Origin: Echria macrotheca | Lineage: Eukaryota; Ascomycota; Sordariomycetes; Sordariales; Schizotheciaceae | Assembly: GCA_030411725.1 (NCBI GenBank) | Contig: MU839841.1 | Coordinates: 806,001-870,000, forward strand | Length of the DNA stretch: 64,000 bases | Reading direction: 5' to 3' | In this document: piece by piece, positions 54,834 to 64,000 of the stretch | Numbering within the stretch: the stretch's first letter is position 1 | Layout of the letters: the number at the start of each line of letters is the position of its first letter | Notes under the pieces: model-generated | What the model saw: only the letters and a program-made list of their open reading frames with translations | Told to the model about the DNA's origin: nothing | Database searches by the model: none | Made by a program: the position numbers and the translations under genes

Positions 54834-55064
54834 TTTCTGGGATTCAACTCTGGATGGTTGGAGTTTGGCGTTGATAGGAAGGGGGGTTGTTTTAGGATAC
54901 CAACATGATGGACGGGCGGATTTGCTGGTAAACTAACTCGATGAATGGGCTGGACATGTACTCATCATGGGCACGGCGAATACACGAATGATATCTAAAT
55001 GTAATCATCGCTCATTATGATACATACATAGTTCTACACCCCCTTCCGACAGAGTCCTACAATC

Positions 55065-57622
55065 TTATCTACCCGTGTTTGGTTGGTTTATCGGTGCTGG
55101 CCCCGACGGGACGTTTGACATGGGTACATCATCAATCGGCACCAGCCTCGCCTCCGCAACCGGCTGGGGATGCGCCGCTGGCTTCGGAGGAACTAAATTC
55201 GGCGCCGGGTTCGGTACTTGGGGGTTATGCAAAACGGCCGGGGCCGCCTGAGTGACGATGGGATTTCGAACAGTATTCGGGTTTCGTACAATGTCGGCAG
55301 GCTGTTGTACAGCCTGAGCCTGGGCCGGAGCAGGAACCACTCCCTGGTTCTGCGAGACCACCTGTGGGTGCTTCTCGGCTAGGTTCTGAGCCTGCGTAGT
55401 TGCTCCATCTGCTCCCTCTATCGGCGCCAGTACCGCCTTGGTTGTTTCAGGCGGCGCTTTAGGTGTCGACCTTGGCTTTGACGGATCTGAAAAGCGCTCG
55501 GGAACGCCACGCGCGGCAAAAGTCCCGCTGCCTACATATGCCCCGAGCAGACGACTCCACTTGTAATCGCCACGGTGCACTCGCTGGATCTCCTTGTAGG
55601 CGTAGCTGTTGTGGTACGGCAGTCCGGTCTTGGGATCCTTATACTTGGCAATATGGTTGGTGATAACACAATGTGGAGGATGGCTTTGCTCTGTGCGACA
55701 GTTAGCCAGGAGAATTGATCCGAATAAATATGACAGATCTTACTGGGGAGCTTGTTCATCTTCCGCCCGAACAGTATTTGTGTCTGTACTTGGCGGTCTT
55801 TGATGGCATTCTCATCAAAGTTTTGTAGAATAATACAGCTTCGCGTGACTTTGCCTTCTCGTGGTGGCTCGCCCGGTCGATCCTGCGGCGTGTTGGGCGG
55901 GTTTGGTGATGGAGCTGCGTTGCCCTCAGTCGGTTGCAAGGGAGCGTTGGAAATATGGGGTGGTATTGATGATAGTGTGCTGGGAGATTGGACGGTTGAC
56001 ACAGGTGCGTGTACTTGCGCTGATGCTGGTGTCGGTGGAGGTACTCCTGGCACCGTCGGCGCCGTTGCTGCGGCTGGTGTCGTTTGGTTTAATGGAGCCG
56101 TCGGGGCTGCTGCAGCTGGAACCGAGACCGGGGGGTTAGGATCACTCGAGCCAGGAGCCTGTGGAGGTAACGATAGTGGTGATGGGCTATGCGTTGTGTT
56201 TGGAGCCGCAAGGCAGTTAGACTTCGCAGAAGGGGGCGCAGAACCAAGCATGCCCATCCGACTAAGTGTTGGGGAGGACACTCCCATAGGCGCCGCAAGC
56301 ACAGGAGCAGCAAGAACTGCCGCGGGAGCTGGCATGGAAGCTTGTTGAGGATCTGTGGGAAGATTGGGAGGCACCGGTGCCGTGGATTCGGGAGCTGGAC
56401 CCGCCTGTTCCGCTGGAGTGGTCACTGGCGCAATCTCTTTGGGTACGGCAGGTTCTGGATTCGCTAGTGTCTCGGCAGGTGCAGGCGGCACCGATGCCGG
56501 GACGCCGGGCTGCTCGGACGCCTCGGGCTTGATCGTCGGCGTGCCATTCCCAGGGGTTGCGGCCGGGTTCTCGGTCGGTGAGGCCGGTTTCGAGCTATCC
56601 TCGGCCTTTGCTGCCTCCTGCTCTTTTGCCGCGAGAATAGCAGCAGCTGATTGTCTCTTTTTTCGCGGCGCTTTCTCCTCCATCGAGACCATCTTACCAA
56701 CGTGCTTCAACTGCCCCTCCTCCAGCTCTTGGATTCCACTCCAGAAGGTGACGACCGGGCCGTCCAGCTTTCGGTTATTCAGCGCCGCAATCTTCCGCAA
56801 TCGCTCTTCCTCTCTTTGCTTCTCCGCCATCTCCCACCGATTCAGACTCTTCGAGTTCCTCTTTTCCACCAGAGCAGCCTCCTTCAGTCGCTCCGCCTGT
56901 GTCATCGGGGGTTTCTTGAGCGCCTCCAATCTCTTGGCATTCTTCTCCATCCTCTCCAGCTGCTTCTTTCGCCTGACCTCGTCCTTGACCATTTTCTGAT
57001 GTAGCAGCTCCTTGCTGATCTTGGTCGTCTTACGGTCTGACGCTCGAGTCGGCATGTCCGCAGCTGTGGGTAGCCAGCTTAATCTCTCCGACTTCTTCTT
57101 TGGCCTGGGCGGTGGTCTCCCTGAAGGTGGTGGGGCGGATGATCGTGGGCTCGCCGACTCGGTCGCCGTCGCAGTCGCAGGACGCTCGATGCGGACCTTC
57201 TTCCTGAACTTGGCGGGGATCGCTTCCTGCGCCTTTCGTTTTCGCTGGGCATTTCTCTTCTCGCGTGCCTGACGTTCCAGCTCTTTTTCGCCCTCAAGAT
57301 CATCGCCTCCTTCGGCCTGGTCCTCTTCGTCGGATGAAGAGTCCATCTGCACATCCGAGACATCATCCTTCGCGTCGTCGGAGAAGCCAGCATCATCTTC
57401 GTCCTCGGCGAATAGCAGTTCCAGGTCGGAATCCTCAGCAGCGGGTTCTTCATTGGCGAGCATGGCCTTCATGCGGTTTCCGGCCGTCGACCGCCTCGAG
57501 CGCGTGGTGGCTAGCCATTCCACCTGCGCTCGCTCGCCGGAATCGCTATCGGCATCGCTGGATGAGGTCGTGTCATCGTCTGAAGCTGCTGAGAGCCTGC
57601 TGACATCGTCGGTGGAAGCCAT
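55065..57622 (-). CDS. SWC2: SWR1 complex histone-binding subunit YL1/Swc2 (Vps72)
   Basis: Two exons on the minus strand: 57622-55744 and 55690-55065. A 53-nt intron (GTAAGA...GGCTAAC...ACAG) lies between them. The product is 834 residues. YL1/Swc2 binds H2A.Z-H2B in the SWR1 remodelling complex. Seen in order are an acidic N-terminus with VEWLATTRSRRSTAGNRM and LELLFAEDEDDAGFSDD (H2A.Z-binding region); a basic KRKAQEAIPAKFRKKVRIERP; and a charged helical segment RKKQLERMEKNAKRLEALKKPP. A long Pro/Ala-rich stretch follows. The C-terminal YL1 domain, completed by the splice, reads KQSHPPHCVITNHIAKYKDPKTGLPYHNSYAYKEIQRVHRGDYKW. The ~400-residue Pro/Ala-rich linker makes it longer than yeast Swc2 (795). 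Confidence 0.9.
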
Positions 57623-58421
57623 CGCGGCGCGTTATCGGCCTGAAAAGTCCGAAGTATCGCCAAAATAGGCTCCGTATGCTCGATTTATACCATCTGGACG
57701 GACTTTGTCGGCCTTGAGGTGGTCGCGTGTCGGCGCGTTGGTGACTTTGGGGGTTGAACAAGGGTGAACAGTGGAGCTTGCCCAAAAATTTCGCGTGTTT
57801 GACATCACACTGGGCTCGGCAGCTGGCGGCTGAAACGGGGCGGCGAGTCCCGGCAGGCAACGGGCTTTCAGTTTTCAGGTGGACACTTGCGGTTATCGTG
57901 CCAAAATTTATGGTCTACAGTATACATAATCAACGATCCTCCGTTCAGAGAGTCAACATTGAATAAGATATACTATCACGAGGTGCCGGGCAAGGCTGCA
58001 GCCGTCAACCTCACACTTTTTGATGTCTGAACCCGAGTAAGGTGGCGGTAAAATCAAAGAGTCGAGTGTCGAATGAATCATACAGAGGAGGCAGAGGTAT
58101 CTATCGAAAGAGTGGTCATATTTATAGCTGTGGGTTCCATATCCTAATCCGCCTCCAGATTTGTTGGAATCAACTGCGCCATGTACCTTAGGTGGGTAGG
58201 TGCTTTAAATACTAACATCATTCGGGATGTGTATCTACATTATATCCATGTTTCTAGGTGGTACTCGTTGAAACGGATGTGCACCTTGTGTCCTAAATTT
58301 CAACCATGAGGATCACGCATTCCTCCGACTCAGCATCCTTGACCAGAGCTTAGACCAGGAAATTAGGTTCACATCTCGTCAAGCTAACCTTTCCCCCCTA
58401 CCTCACCCTCCATATCATACA
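57623..58421. other. Intergenic region between YL1 and PPR genes
   Basis: About 800 bp containing the YL1 promoter on the left and the PPR gene's 3' flank on the right. No exon was recognised. A GGTGGGTAGGTG motif lies near 58190. Confidence 0.5.
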
Positions 58422-61028
58422 CTACACCGAAGTCAACGCCTCCCGAAACCTCTCCCGTAACCCCCCATCCAACAACCCCCTCTCATCCGCCAAATGCCAA
58501 AACCGATGCCTCCAATACCTCCTCGTCTTCCCATTCCCACTCCCACCCCCGGGAACAACCTCATCCTCCGCCTCCCTAAACTCCACCGCCGCGGCCACCA
58601 CCCTTCCCGCCATCTCCACCCGTCCCTCCCCAACCAGCGTCTGCAGAAACTCAAACAGCGTAGAAAAAGTAATCGTCGACCCATTCCCCACAAGCCGTTC
58701 AAAAACTTCCATAGCCAGCTGCGTCTCCCCAACCTGACAATACCCCTTAATCACCCTCTCCCAGAACACGCGGTCGATGCCCTTGTGAGAATGCAACCGG
58801 CGGTTGTGGATCAGCGTGGTCACGGCGTCCGCGTCGGGTGGACTCCGCGAGAAGTAGTGCTCGGCCAGCATCGTGTAGATGTGCGACGACAGCTCGAGAC
58901 CCCTGCCCCAGATGTGGGCGAGCACGGCGTTGACGGCCGCGCCGTCGCCGCATTCTTCCAGCAGGATATATACCATCTTGCCGTAGATGTGCATGTTCAC
59001 CTCGACACCGGCCGACTCGACGTCCCGGATAAGTCGGGTTACCACTTCCACCTGCTCCTCTGTAGTCTTGGACGAGATGTCGGCCAGGGCGCCGTCGAGG
59101 AGGATGGTAAACGTGGCTCCATCGGCTTGGATGTCGTGTGCGCGCATCATATCCAGAACATTGCGTACTTCGGCGTTTCGGCCGGCACGCACCAAAGGTC
59201 GCAGCATCGTGTTGAAGGTGTACGTATCTGGGCTGATGCCCTGTCTGGCGGCCCACCCGAGCAGGTTCTGGATGGTAGACATGCGATCGAGTCGCAGCAG
59301 CCAGGAAAGCGCGGCATTGATGGGCTCGATCGACGGTTTCACTGCGATCAAGGTGTTTTCGGGTCGGTCACGGTCGCGCCAGACCCGTCCCATCTCCTCC
59401 AGCGCGGCGATGCCACCTTCGAGGTCGCCACTCAGGATGAGACCGGAAATCCTCGCCGTCCAAGCCGGTGTATCCAACTGGGTCCCTGATGCCACTAGCC
59501 GGTCCCAGACGGCCTTGATGCCAGCGGGGTTGTTTGCCTTGGTGCAGCCCTGCATCATGGACGTCCACGTCTTAATGGTCGGTGTAATCTGGTGCTCGGC
59601 CATCGAACTCCAGAGGGTGAGCGAAAGCTGGGTTTGCCGCATGCTCATGTAGGCGAAAATAAAGTAATCGAAGAGGTCACCCATGCTTCGGAGCTGCTCA
59701 AGCCTCGTGGTATCTGTCCCAGGACCCTTGCCCCAGAATTTCGCCCAGGCAGCGTTCAGTGCTTTGAGATTTCTCGTCTTGATAGCTCGCCCAATTTCCT
59801 TATGGATGATATCAGCCTCGCTCCTAGGCTCCAGCTTGACTGGTTTTCTCTCCGCCACGTTGGACTTTCGGGATTTCGCCAGAAACTGAGCAAGCTTCAA
59901 ACCGAGAACCTCCGGACAGCCCTCAAACAAGGCGTTGTTGTTTTGCCCCTTGGGGTTAGGGAGCCGACTTCCGGTCAGCAGTCCGCCCATGGCCTCGAGA
60001 AAAGGATACGCCTTCTCCTGAAGCGCGCTGTTGTGAATTTTCGTCTCGGTGAGAAGTGCATAGGTTGCCAAAGCAGCCCAGGAGGGTCTCAGAAGACTCC
60101 CATGGTACCGTTCGGAAAACTTCTCACCAAAAACGTGTTGGAAGCTCCGTTTGCCCGGCAGTTGTGTCTTTTGTGTTGCTTCGGCATCAACAACCGGGGC
60201 ATCGGTCTGAATATCACCATTTCCATTTGCTGTACCGTCCAAGCTCTCTGGCGCTGCAGAGGCCTGATCTGTCTGTGACCAGAATGCCCCCCAAGCCCCG
60301 ACCAGATCTTGAAGGAGACTGTCGCGCAGAGCCATGGCCGTCTCAGAGCTTTGAATCGATGCATAATCAGATGTAGTGGTGCTCAACCTCCATATCGCAT
60401 CCACAAGGTGAACCACAAGATTTCCCCACAAGACCGGCCTGAGGATGTCGAGCTGAACCAACAGCTGGGTGATCCGGTAGACACTGGGAAAAGCATCAGA
60501 TGTAAGGTCGTTCATCTTCTCGGCAAGCAACCTCGGAAACAACACGGTCCCCAGCTGTTCCTTCACAATTCGGGGAACCACACCATCGGCAGCGGTGATT
60601 TGTGGATATACCGTCTGCTCAAAAAAAGTATAGGCGTCTGCAACGGCGGCACCCTCGCGGAAGACCATGGTCTGTATTTTGGCCACATCCCTGACCAGTG
60701 CCATATTATCTGACGCACTAGGCAGAGTGTCCGCAGGCAATGGCTCGGCATCCTTGCTGACGATGCTCTTGAACATGGCTAGCGACGAGGACCCATCCCG
60801 ACTCCCTCGTTGTGGCCTACTAGCCAATGTTACCGGCGCCGGTTTCCTTGACTGTCGCAAAACGGAAGCATCGGATTGGACTTTATCCGGTTGGTTTCCG
60901 GGCTCATTTTGTGAGTGTGCTTCGCCGGCGCTCGTTGTGAAGAAGGCACGCGTTGCCGTCGCAGGGAGTCGTCGAGGCCGAGAGGATGCGAGGAGCTGGA
61001 GTCGACATCGCAAGCAAACGTGCTCCAT
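58422..61028 (-). CDS. Mitochondrial pentatricopeptide repeat (PPR) protein
   Basis: Intronless, 868 residues. PPR proteins bind organellar RNA and act in its processing, stability or translation. The N-terminus MEHVCLRCRLQLLASSRPRRLPATATRAFFTTSAG is a strong mitochondrial presequence with a likely cleavage region near AFFTTS. PPR units are visible in the second half, for example TPTIKTWTSMMQGCTKANNPAGIKAVWDRLVASG, TPAWTARISGLILSGDLEGGIAALEEM, SPDTYTFNTMLRPLVRAGRNAEVRNVLDMMRAHD and QADGATFTILLDGAL. Neurospora CYA-5 has a similar architecture, but orthology cannot be shown by eye. It is divergent from the acid phosphatase gene, 543 bp between starts. Confidence 0.85.
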   Translation of the reverse strand: MEHVCLRCRLQLLASSRPRRLPATATRAFFTTSAGEAHSQNEPGNQPDKVQSDASVLRQSRKPAPVTLASRPQRGSRDGSSSLAMFKSIVSKDAEPLPADTLPSASDNMALVRDVAKIQTMVFREGAAVADAYTFFEQTVYPQITAADGVVPRIVKEQLGTVLFPRLLAEKMNDLTSDAFPSVYRITQLLVQLDILRPVLWGNLVVHLVDAIWRLSTTTSDYASIQSSETAMALRDSLLQDLVGAWGAFWSQTDQASAAPESLDGTANGNGDIQTDAPVVDAEATQKTQLPGKRSFQHVFGEKFSERYHGSLLRPSWAALATYALLTETKIHNSALQEKAYPFLEAMGGLLTGSRLPNPKGQNNNALFEGCPEVLGLKLAQFLAKSRKSNVAERKPVKLEPRSEADIIHKEIGRAIKTRNLKALNAAWAKFWGKGPGTDTTRLEQLRSMGDLFDYFIFAYMSMRQTQLSLTLWSSMAEHQITPTIKTWTSMMQGCTKANNPAGIKAVWDRLVASGTQLDTPAWTARISGLILSGDLEGGIAALEEMGRVWRDRDRPENTLIAVKPSIEPINAALSWLLRLDRMSTIQNLLGWAARQGISPDTYTFNTMLRPLVRAGRNAEVRNVLDMMRAHDIQADGATFTILLDGALADISSKTTEEQVEVVTRLIRDVESAGVEVNMHIYGKMVYILLEECGDGAAVNAVLAHIWGRGLELSSHIYTMLAEHYFSRSPPDADAVTTLIHNRRLHSHKGIDRVFWERVIKGYCQVGETQLAMEVFERLVGNGSTITFSTLFEFLQTLVGEGRVEMAGRVVAAAVEFREAEDEVVPGGGSGNGKTRRYWRHRFWHLADERGLLDGGLRERFREALTSV

Positions 61029-61571
61029 GTTATGGCTTGCTTTGATCTCGGTGGTTGCGGGTGTCGGGGCTCATGACAGCGTCGCACGTTTGTGTGTCGT
61101 GGATGGAGGTTGGATTGGATAATTTTCTGGAAGAGTTCGCGACCAGATGGCGTTCCCCACATTCTGCACGTCGTTCCCGCGTTGGGAGCTTGGGCCGGTA
61201 CGTACCCCCACCACCCAGCTTGCATGTTAGAACTTGTACCTGTCAGCACCTGGTACCTTGGGATTGAAGCTGAAATGCACAAGCTTGAAATTCGTGTATG
61301 CGCCACCAGTAAGGTGGTCACTCTAAGAAAAGTACTAGTCATTCTCAGTACGAATAGAAAACTATCCAAGATTCTAGGGATAGCAAGGCACTAACATATG
61401 TCGCCGGCGGGTACCCATTCGGGTACCCCGGCTGGTTCTCCATACGTCATTGGCCCGACAGGTGCAGCTCATGTCAACTCCAACGCCCGTCGTTTGACCG
61501 AGAACAACCAACAGTAGCGTTACCGCCTTTTTTCTGGAAGGTGAGTAACACCAACTCAGGGATCAGCCAGC

Positions 61572-63090
61572 ATGACGAGTCTTGTGCCACGCAAGCCGTA
61601 CACCGACGACGAGCTCCGTCGGCTGTATCCCGATGGCCTCGAGCTGCGCCAAGTCCAGATTCTCATGCGCCATGGCGAACGCACTCCAGTCTCGGCCCGC
61701 TTCCAGAACACCGGCCTCCCGCCCTTCTGGCCCTACTGCGCCAGTGTCCGCCAGATGAAGACGGCCATCATGGCCCACGGCGGCGAGAAAGGCGACGCTC
61801 CCTTCAGCACTCTGGAATGGAAGCGTCGTCTCGAGACGTTCGGCCGCGATGACCGCCCCGTTGTTGCCGCCGGCCCCAAAGGCGAGGTCGACGACGTTTG
61901 CGATATGGGCTCGCTCACCGACCTCGGAAGACAGAGCACCTTCAAGCTAGGCCTTCGACTGCGCCATCTGTATGTCGACCGTCTGAAATTTCTACCGCCC
62001 GTCATCAGCTCCACGGATTTCATGTATCTCCGGTCGACGCCTATTCCGCGCGCCCTGGAGTCCATGCAGCAGGCTTTCTCAGCCTTGTATCCCCCCTCGG
62101 CGAGGGAGCCAGACTCAACCGGCCGGTTTCCCGCGCCCGTCATCCTGACCCGTGCACCGGGGGACGAGACGCTCTTCCCAAACGACAGCAACTGCCGGAG
62201 ATTCGCCCAGCTCTCCCGAGCGTTTGCTCAGCGTGCCGCCGACAGATGGAACGACACAGAGGACATGCACTATCTTAACAAATTGATCGGGAAATGGATG
62301 CCCCCAGACCGGCCCCGCGTCGCCGTCGATTCCCGCCCGCGCCTGTCGGGTATCATGGACACCATCAACGCCACCGACGCCCACGGACCGGACACCAAGC
62401 TGCCGCCGGAATTCTATGACGCACGCGGCCGGCAAATCATGGAGAAGATCGCCGTCGAGGAGTGGTTTGACGGCTACAAAGAGTCTAAGGAGTACCGGAC
62501 GTTGGGAATCGGCGGGCTGTTAGGCGATGTCGTTGAGCGCATGGTTGGTTCCGCCGAGGGCCGTGGCTCTCAAGTCAGGTTTGGCCTCAGCGGGTGTCAC
62601 GATACCACACTTGCCGCTGTGCTCGCCAGTCTCGGCGCCTTTGAGACGACCGAGTGGCCGCGCTTCACCAGCCACATCGCCATCGAGATGTTCCGCAAGT
62701 CTGACACGGCTGCGGCCGCTACGGGATCATGGTGGGCTTCGATGTTTGGGAAGGCTACTTCGGCGCAGATTGGAAGGAAACCGACGCCCGAACTGACCTT
62801 GGTTGAGAAGAAGAAGATGGATGGGTATTATGTGCGGTTACGGTACAACGACGAGCCGGTTACGATACCCGGCTGTAAGCCCAACGGAAAGCATCTCGAG
62901 GGCGACGAGTCGTTTTGCACTTTGGTGAGTGGTCCGTATTCGATACTGTAGGATTTAACTGACTCTAATATAGGCTGCTTTCAAGGAGATCGTAGACAAG
63001 TTCACCCCCTTCAACTGGAGGCACCAATGTCATATGAACACTGGCGTCCCGGGGATTCCGCCCGAAGTGCCCGAGCCGGCGGGGCATTGA
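61572..63090 (+). CDS. Histidine acid phosphatase (branch-2 histidine phosphatase superfamily)
   Basis: Two exons: 61572-62924 and 62974-63090. The 49-nt intron is GTGAGT...CTGACTC...ATAG. The product is 489 residues. The catalytic motif RHGERTP is at residues 33-39 (phosphohistidine at H34), and the second catalytic HD occurs in FGLSGCHDTTLAAVL. The C-terminal exon encodes AAFKEIVDKFTPFNWRHQCHMNTG, whose Cys pairs are common in the family. There is no signal peptide at the start (MTSLVPRKPYTDDELRRLYPDGLELRQVQIL), so the enzyme is probably intracellular, unlike secreted phytases and Pho5-type enzymes. Substrate is unknown. Without the splice, translation would stop after VSGPYSIL and lose the conserved end. 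Confidence 0.9.
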
Positions 63091-63340
63091 GGTGCTTGGG
63101 TAATTAATAGGATGGATATCCAGATTGCCATTGAAACAGCGTAATTCTAGCATTAAGGCACTTGGTAATGCGGTAGAGATAGAGGGTAGATACACCAGGA
63201 CAGGTTGTACAATACATGAACCACTCGGAGTGAGCGGAAACCTCGGTTTACACCTCATACTGTTACAGTACCAAAGAACAATGATGTTAATCTCCGCCAA
63301 ACCAATCTTTCCGGACCCCTGCCACTCCCTCCCAGTCTTT

Positions 63341-64000
63341 CTAAACGGCGATCTGATCGTGGTTACCAGAAATAGCCGCCTGCTGCTGTCTCACCTTCTC
63401 CGCCTTGGCCCTCTTCTTCCGCGCCCTCCGGACCTCGAGCTCAACAGCCGCCATCTCCGCGTTCACCGTCGCGAGTCTCGGGATAACATCCTCGACCGAC
63501 TCGACGGCCAACTTTTGAGCCTGCCGAAGGGGCATGGGCGTGAGGATGCCGAACCACCTCAGCGGGTCTTTTGACTTTCTGGTTTGCTGTTTCGGTTCAT
63601 CCTCGCCCCCGGATTGTGACCCGGACTGTGACTGTGACTGTGACTGTGACTGTGACTCGCTACTAGACTCGGACTCAGACTCTGCTTTCTTCTTCTCATC
63701 AGATCCGGATCCGGATCCGGATCTGTTCTGCTCCCCCTTTTCGACTTCTACCTCCTCCTCCGCCCGATAGTCCGAGTCCGAGTCCGAGTCCGAGCCCGAG
63801 CCCGACTTTTCTTTTGACGCCGATGATGGCGATGATGGCGATGATGATGACGATCCGCTCTCAGACTCCGCGGTGGTGGTGGTGGTGGCGGCGTCCCGGT
63901 CGATGATCTCGAAAACGGACTCCCCCGACTTTTCTTGAATGGTAATATTCACCCTCCGGACGGCCTGCATCCGCCCGTCGTAGTAGTCGGCGCCGTACCG
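63341..64000 (-). CDS. VMA22: Vma22/CCDC115-like V-ATPase assembly factor, partial
   Basis: The 3' part of a minus-strand gene. The frame stays open to the right edge (RYGADYYDGRMQAVRRVNI...), so the true start lies beyond 64000. The C-terminal block DPLRWFGILTPMPLRQAQKLAVESVEDVIPRLATVNAEMAAVELEVRRARKK is the conserved end of the Vma22/CCDC115 family. These proteins act in the ER to assemble the V0 sector of the vacuolar ATPase. Upstream of it is a ~110-residue low-complexity insert of Ser/Asp/Glu/Gln repeats encoded by perfect short DNA repeats (TGTGAC, GTCCGA and GGATCC units on the plus strand). This insert is larger than in yeast Vma22. Confidence 0.8.
   Translation of the reverse strand, partial: RYGADYYDGRMQAVRRVNITIQEKSGESVFEIIDRDAATTTTTAESESGSSSSSPSSPSSASKEKSGSGSDSDSDSDYRAEEEVEVEKGEQNRSGSGSGSDEKKKAESESESSSESQSQSQSQSQSGSQSGGEDEPKQQTRKSKDPLRWFGILTPMPLRQAQKLAVESVEDVIPRLATVNAEMAAVELEVRRARKKRAKAEKVRQQQAAISGNHDQIAV

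Overview
The window is nuclear DNA of a filamentous ascomycete, most likely a Sordariomycete. The genes are GC-rich and separated by 0.3 to 4 kb. Introns are mostly 43-130 nt with GT...CTAAC/CTGAC...AG signals. The proteins are typical of Pezizomycotina: a BAR-PH-VASt sterol-transfer protein, a DUF3176 membrane protein, a two-repeat fluoride channel, a TRK potassium transporter and a sphinganine hydroxylase. I found 22 protein-coding genes (one running off the right edge), one probable broken Hsp70-like gene and one unusual tRNA gene.

Layout. 0.4-4.7 kb: Sip3/Lam1-like protein (+). 4.7-6.1 kb: simple repeats. 6.2-8.5 kb: DUF3176 protein (-). 10.4-11.4 kb: metallo-beta-lactamase-fold hydrolase (-), divergent from DNA ligase IV (12.1-15.3 kb, +). 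15.7-16.5 kb: uracil phosphoribosyltransferase (-), divergent from the fluoride channel (17.2-18.6 kb, +). 19.3-21.6 kb: damaged Hsp70/actin-like ATPase gene (-). 22.5-22.6 kb: tRNA-Trp (-) whose D-loop is interrupted by 55 bp resembling a spliceosomal intron. 23.1-24.8 kb: FAD-linked D-lactate/D-2-hydroxyglutarate dehydrogenase (-), divergent from proteasome subunit alpha-4 (25.3-26.4 kb, +). 26.6-27.1 kb: CHY zinc-finger protein (-), divergent from the TFIIH helicase XPB/Ssl2 (27.5-30.0 kb, +). 31.1-33.8 kb: TRK transporter (-). 35.9-36.7 kb: mitochondrial bL19 (-), divergent from an unassigned 394-aa protein (37.0-38.2 kb, +). 38.3-39.5 kb: cysteine synthase-like protein (-). 40.4-42.4 kb: AMPK-beta-like glycogen-binding (CBM48) protein (-). 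42.4-46.9 kb: large gap without a recognised gene, containing a diverged tandem duplication. 47.0-48.2 kb: Sur2-like hydroxylase (-). 49.7-50.5 kb: TCTP (+). 51.9-53.3 kb: Aim3-like proline-rich protein (-), divergent from the kinetochore subunit Mtw1 (53.7-54.8 kb, +). 55.1-57.6 kb: YL1/Swc2 (-). 58.4-61.0 kb: mitochondrial PPR protein (-), divergent from a histidine acid phosphatase (61.6-63.1 kb, +). 63.3 kb to the end: Vma22-like protein (-, partial).

Most genes are housekeeping and share no single pathway. Several sit head-to-head over short promoters (CHY/XPB, Aim3/Mtw1, bL19m/unknown, dehydrogenase/alpha-4). The most striking element is the tRNA-Trp gene. Its insertion begins GTACGT, contains GCTAAC, ends ATAG, and shares a 14-base branch-site block with the mRNA intron of the cysteine synthase gene in this window. 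Removing it gives a perfect 72-nt tRNA cloverleaf. Exon structures were built by hand from splice signals, reading frame and family knowledge, and no database search was run.
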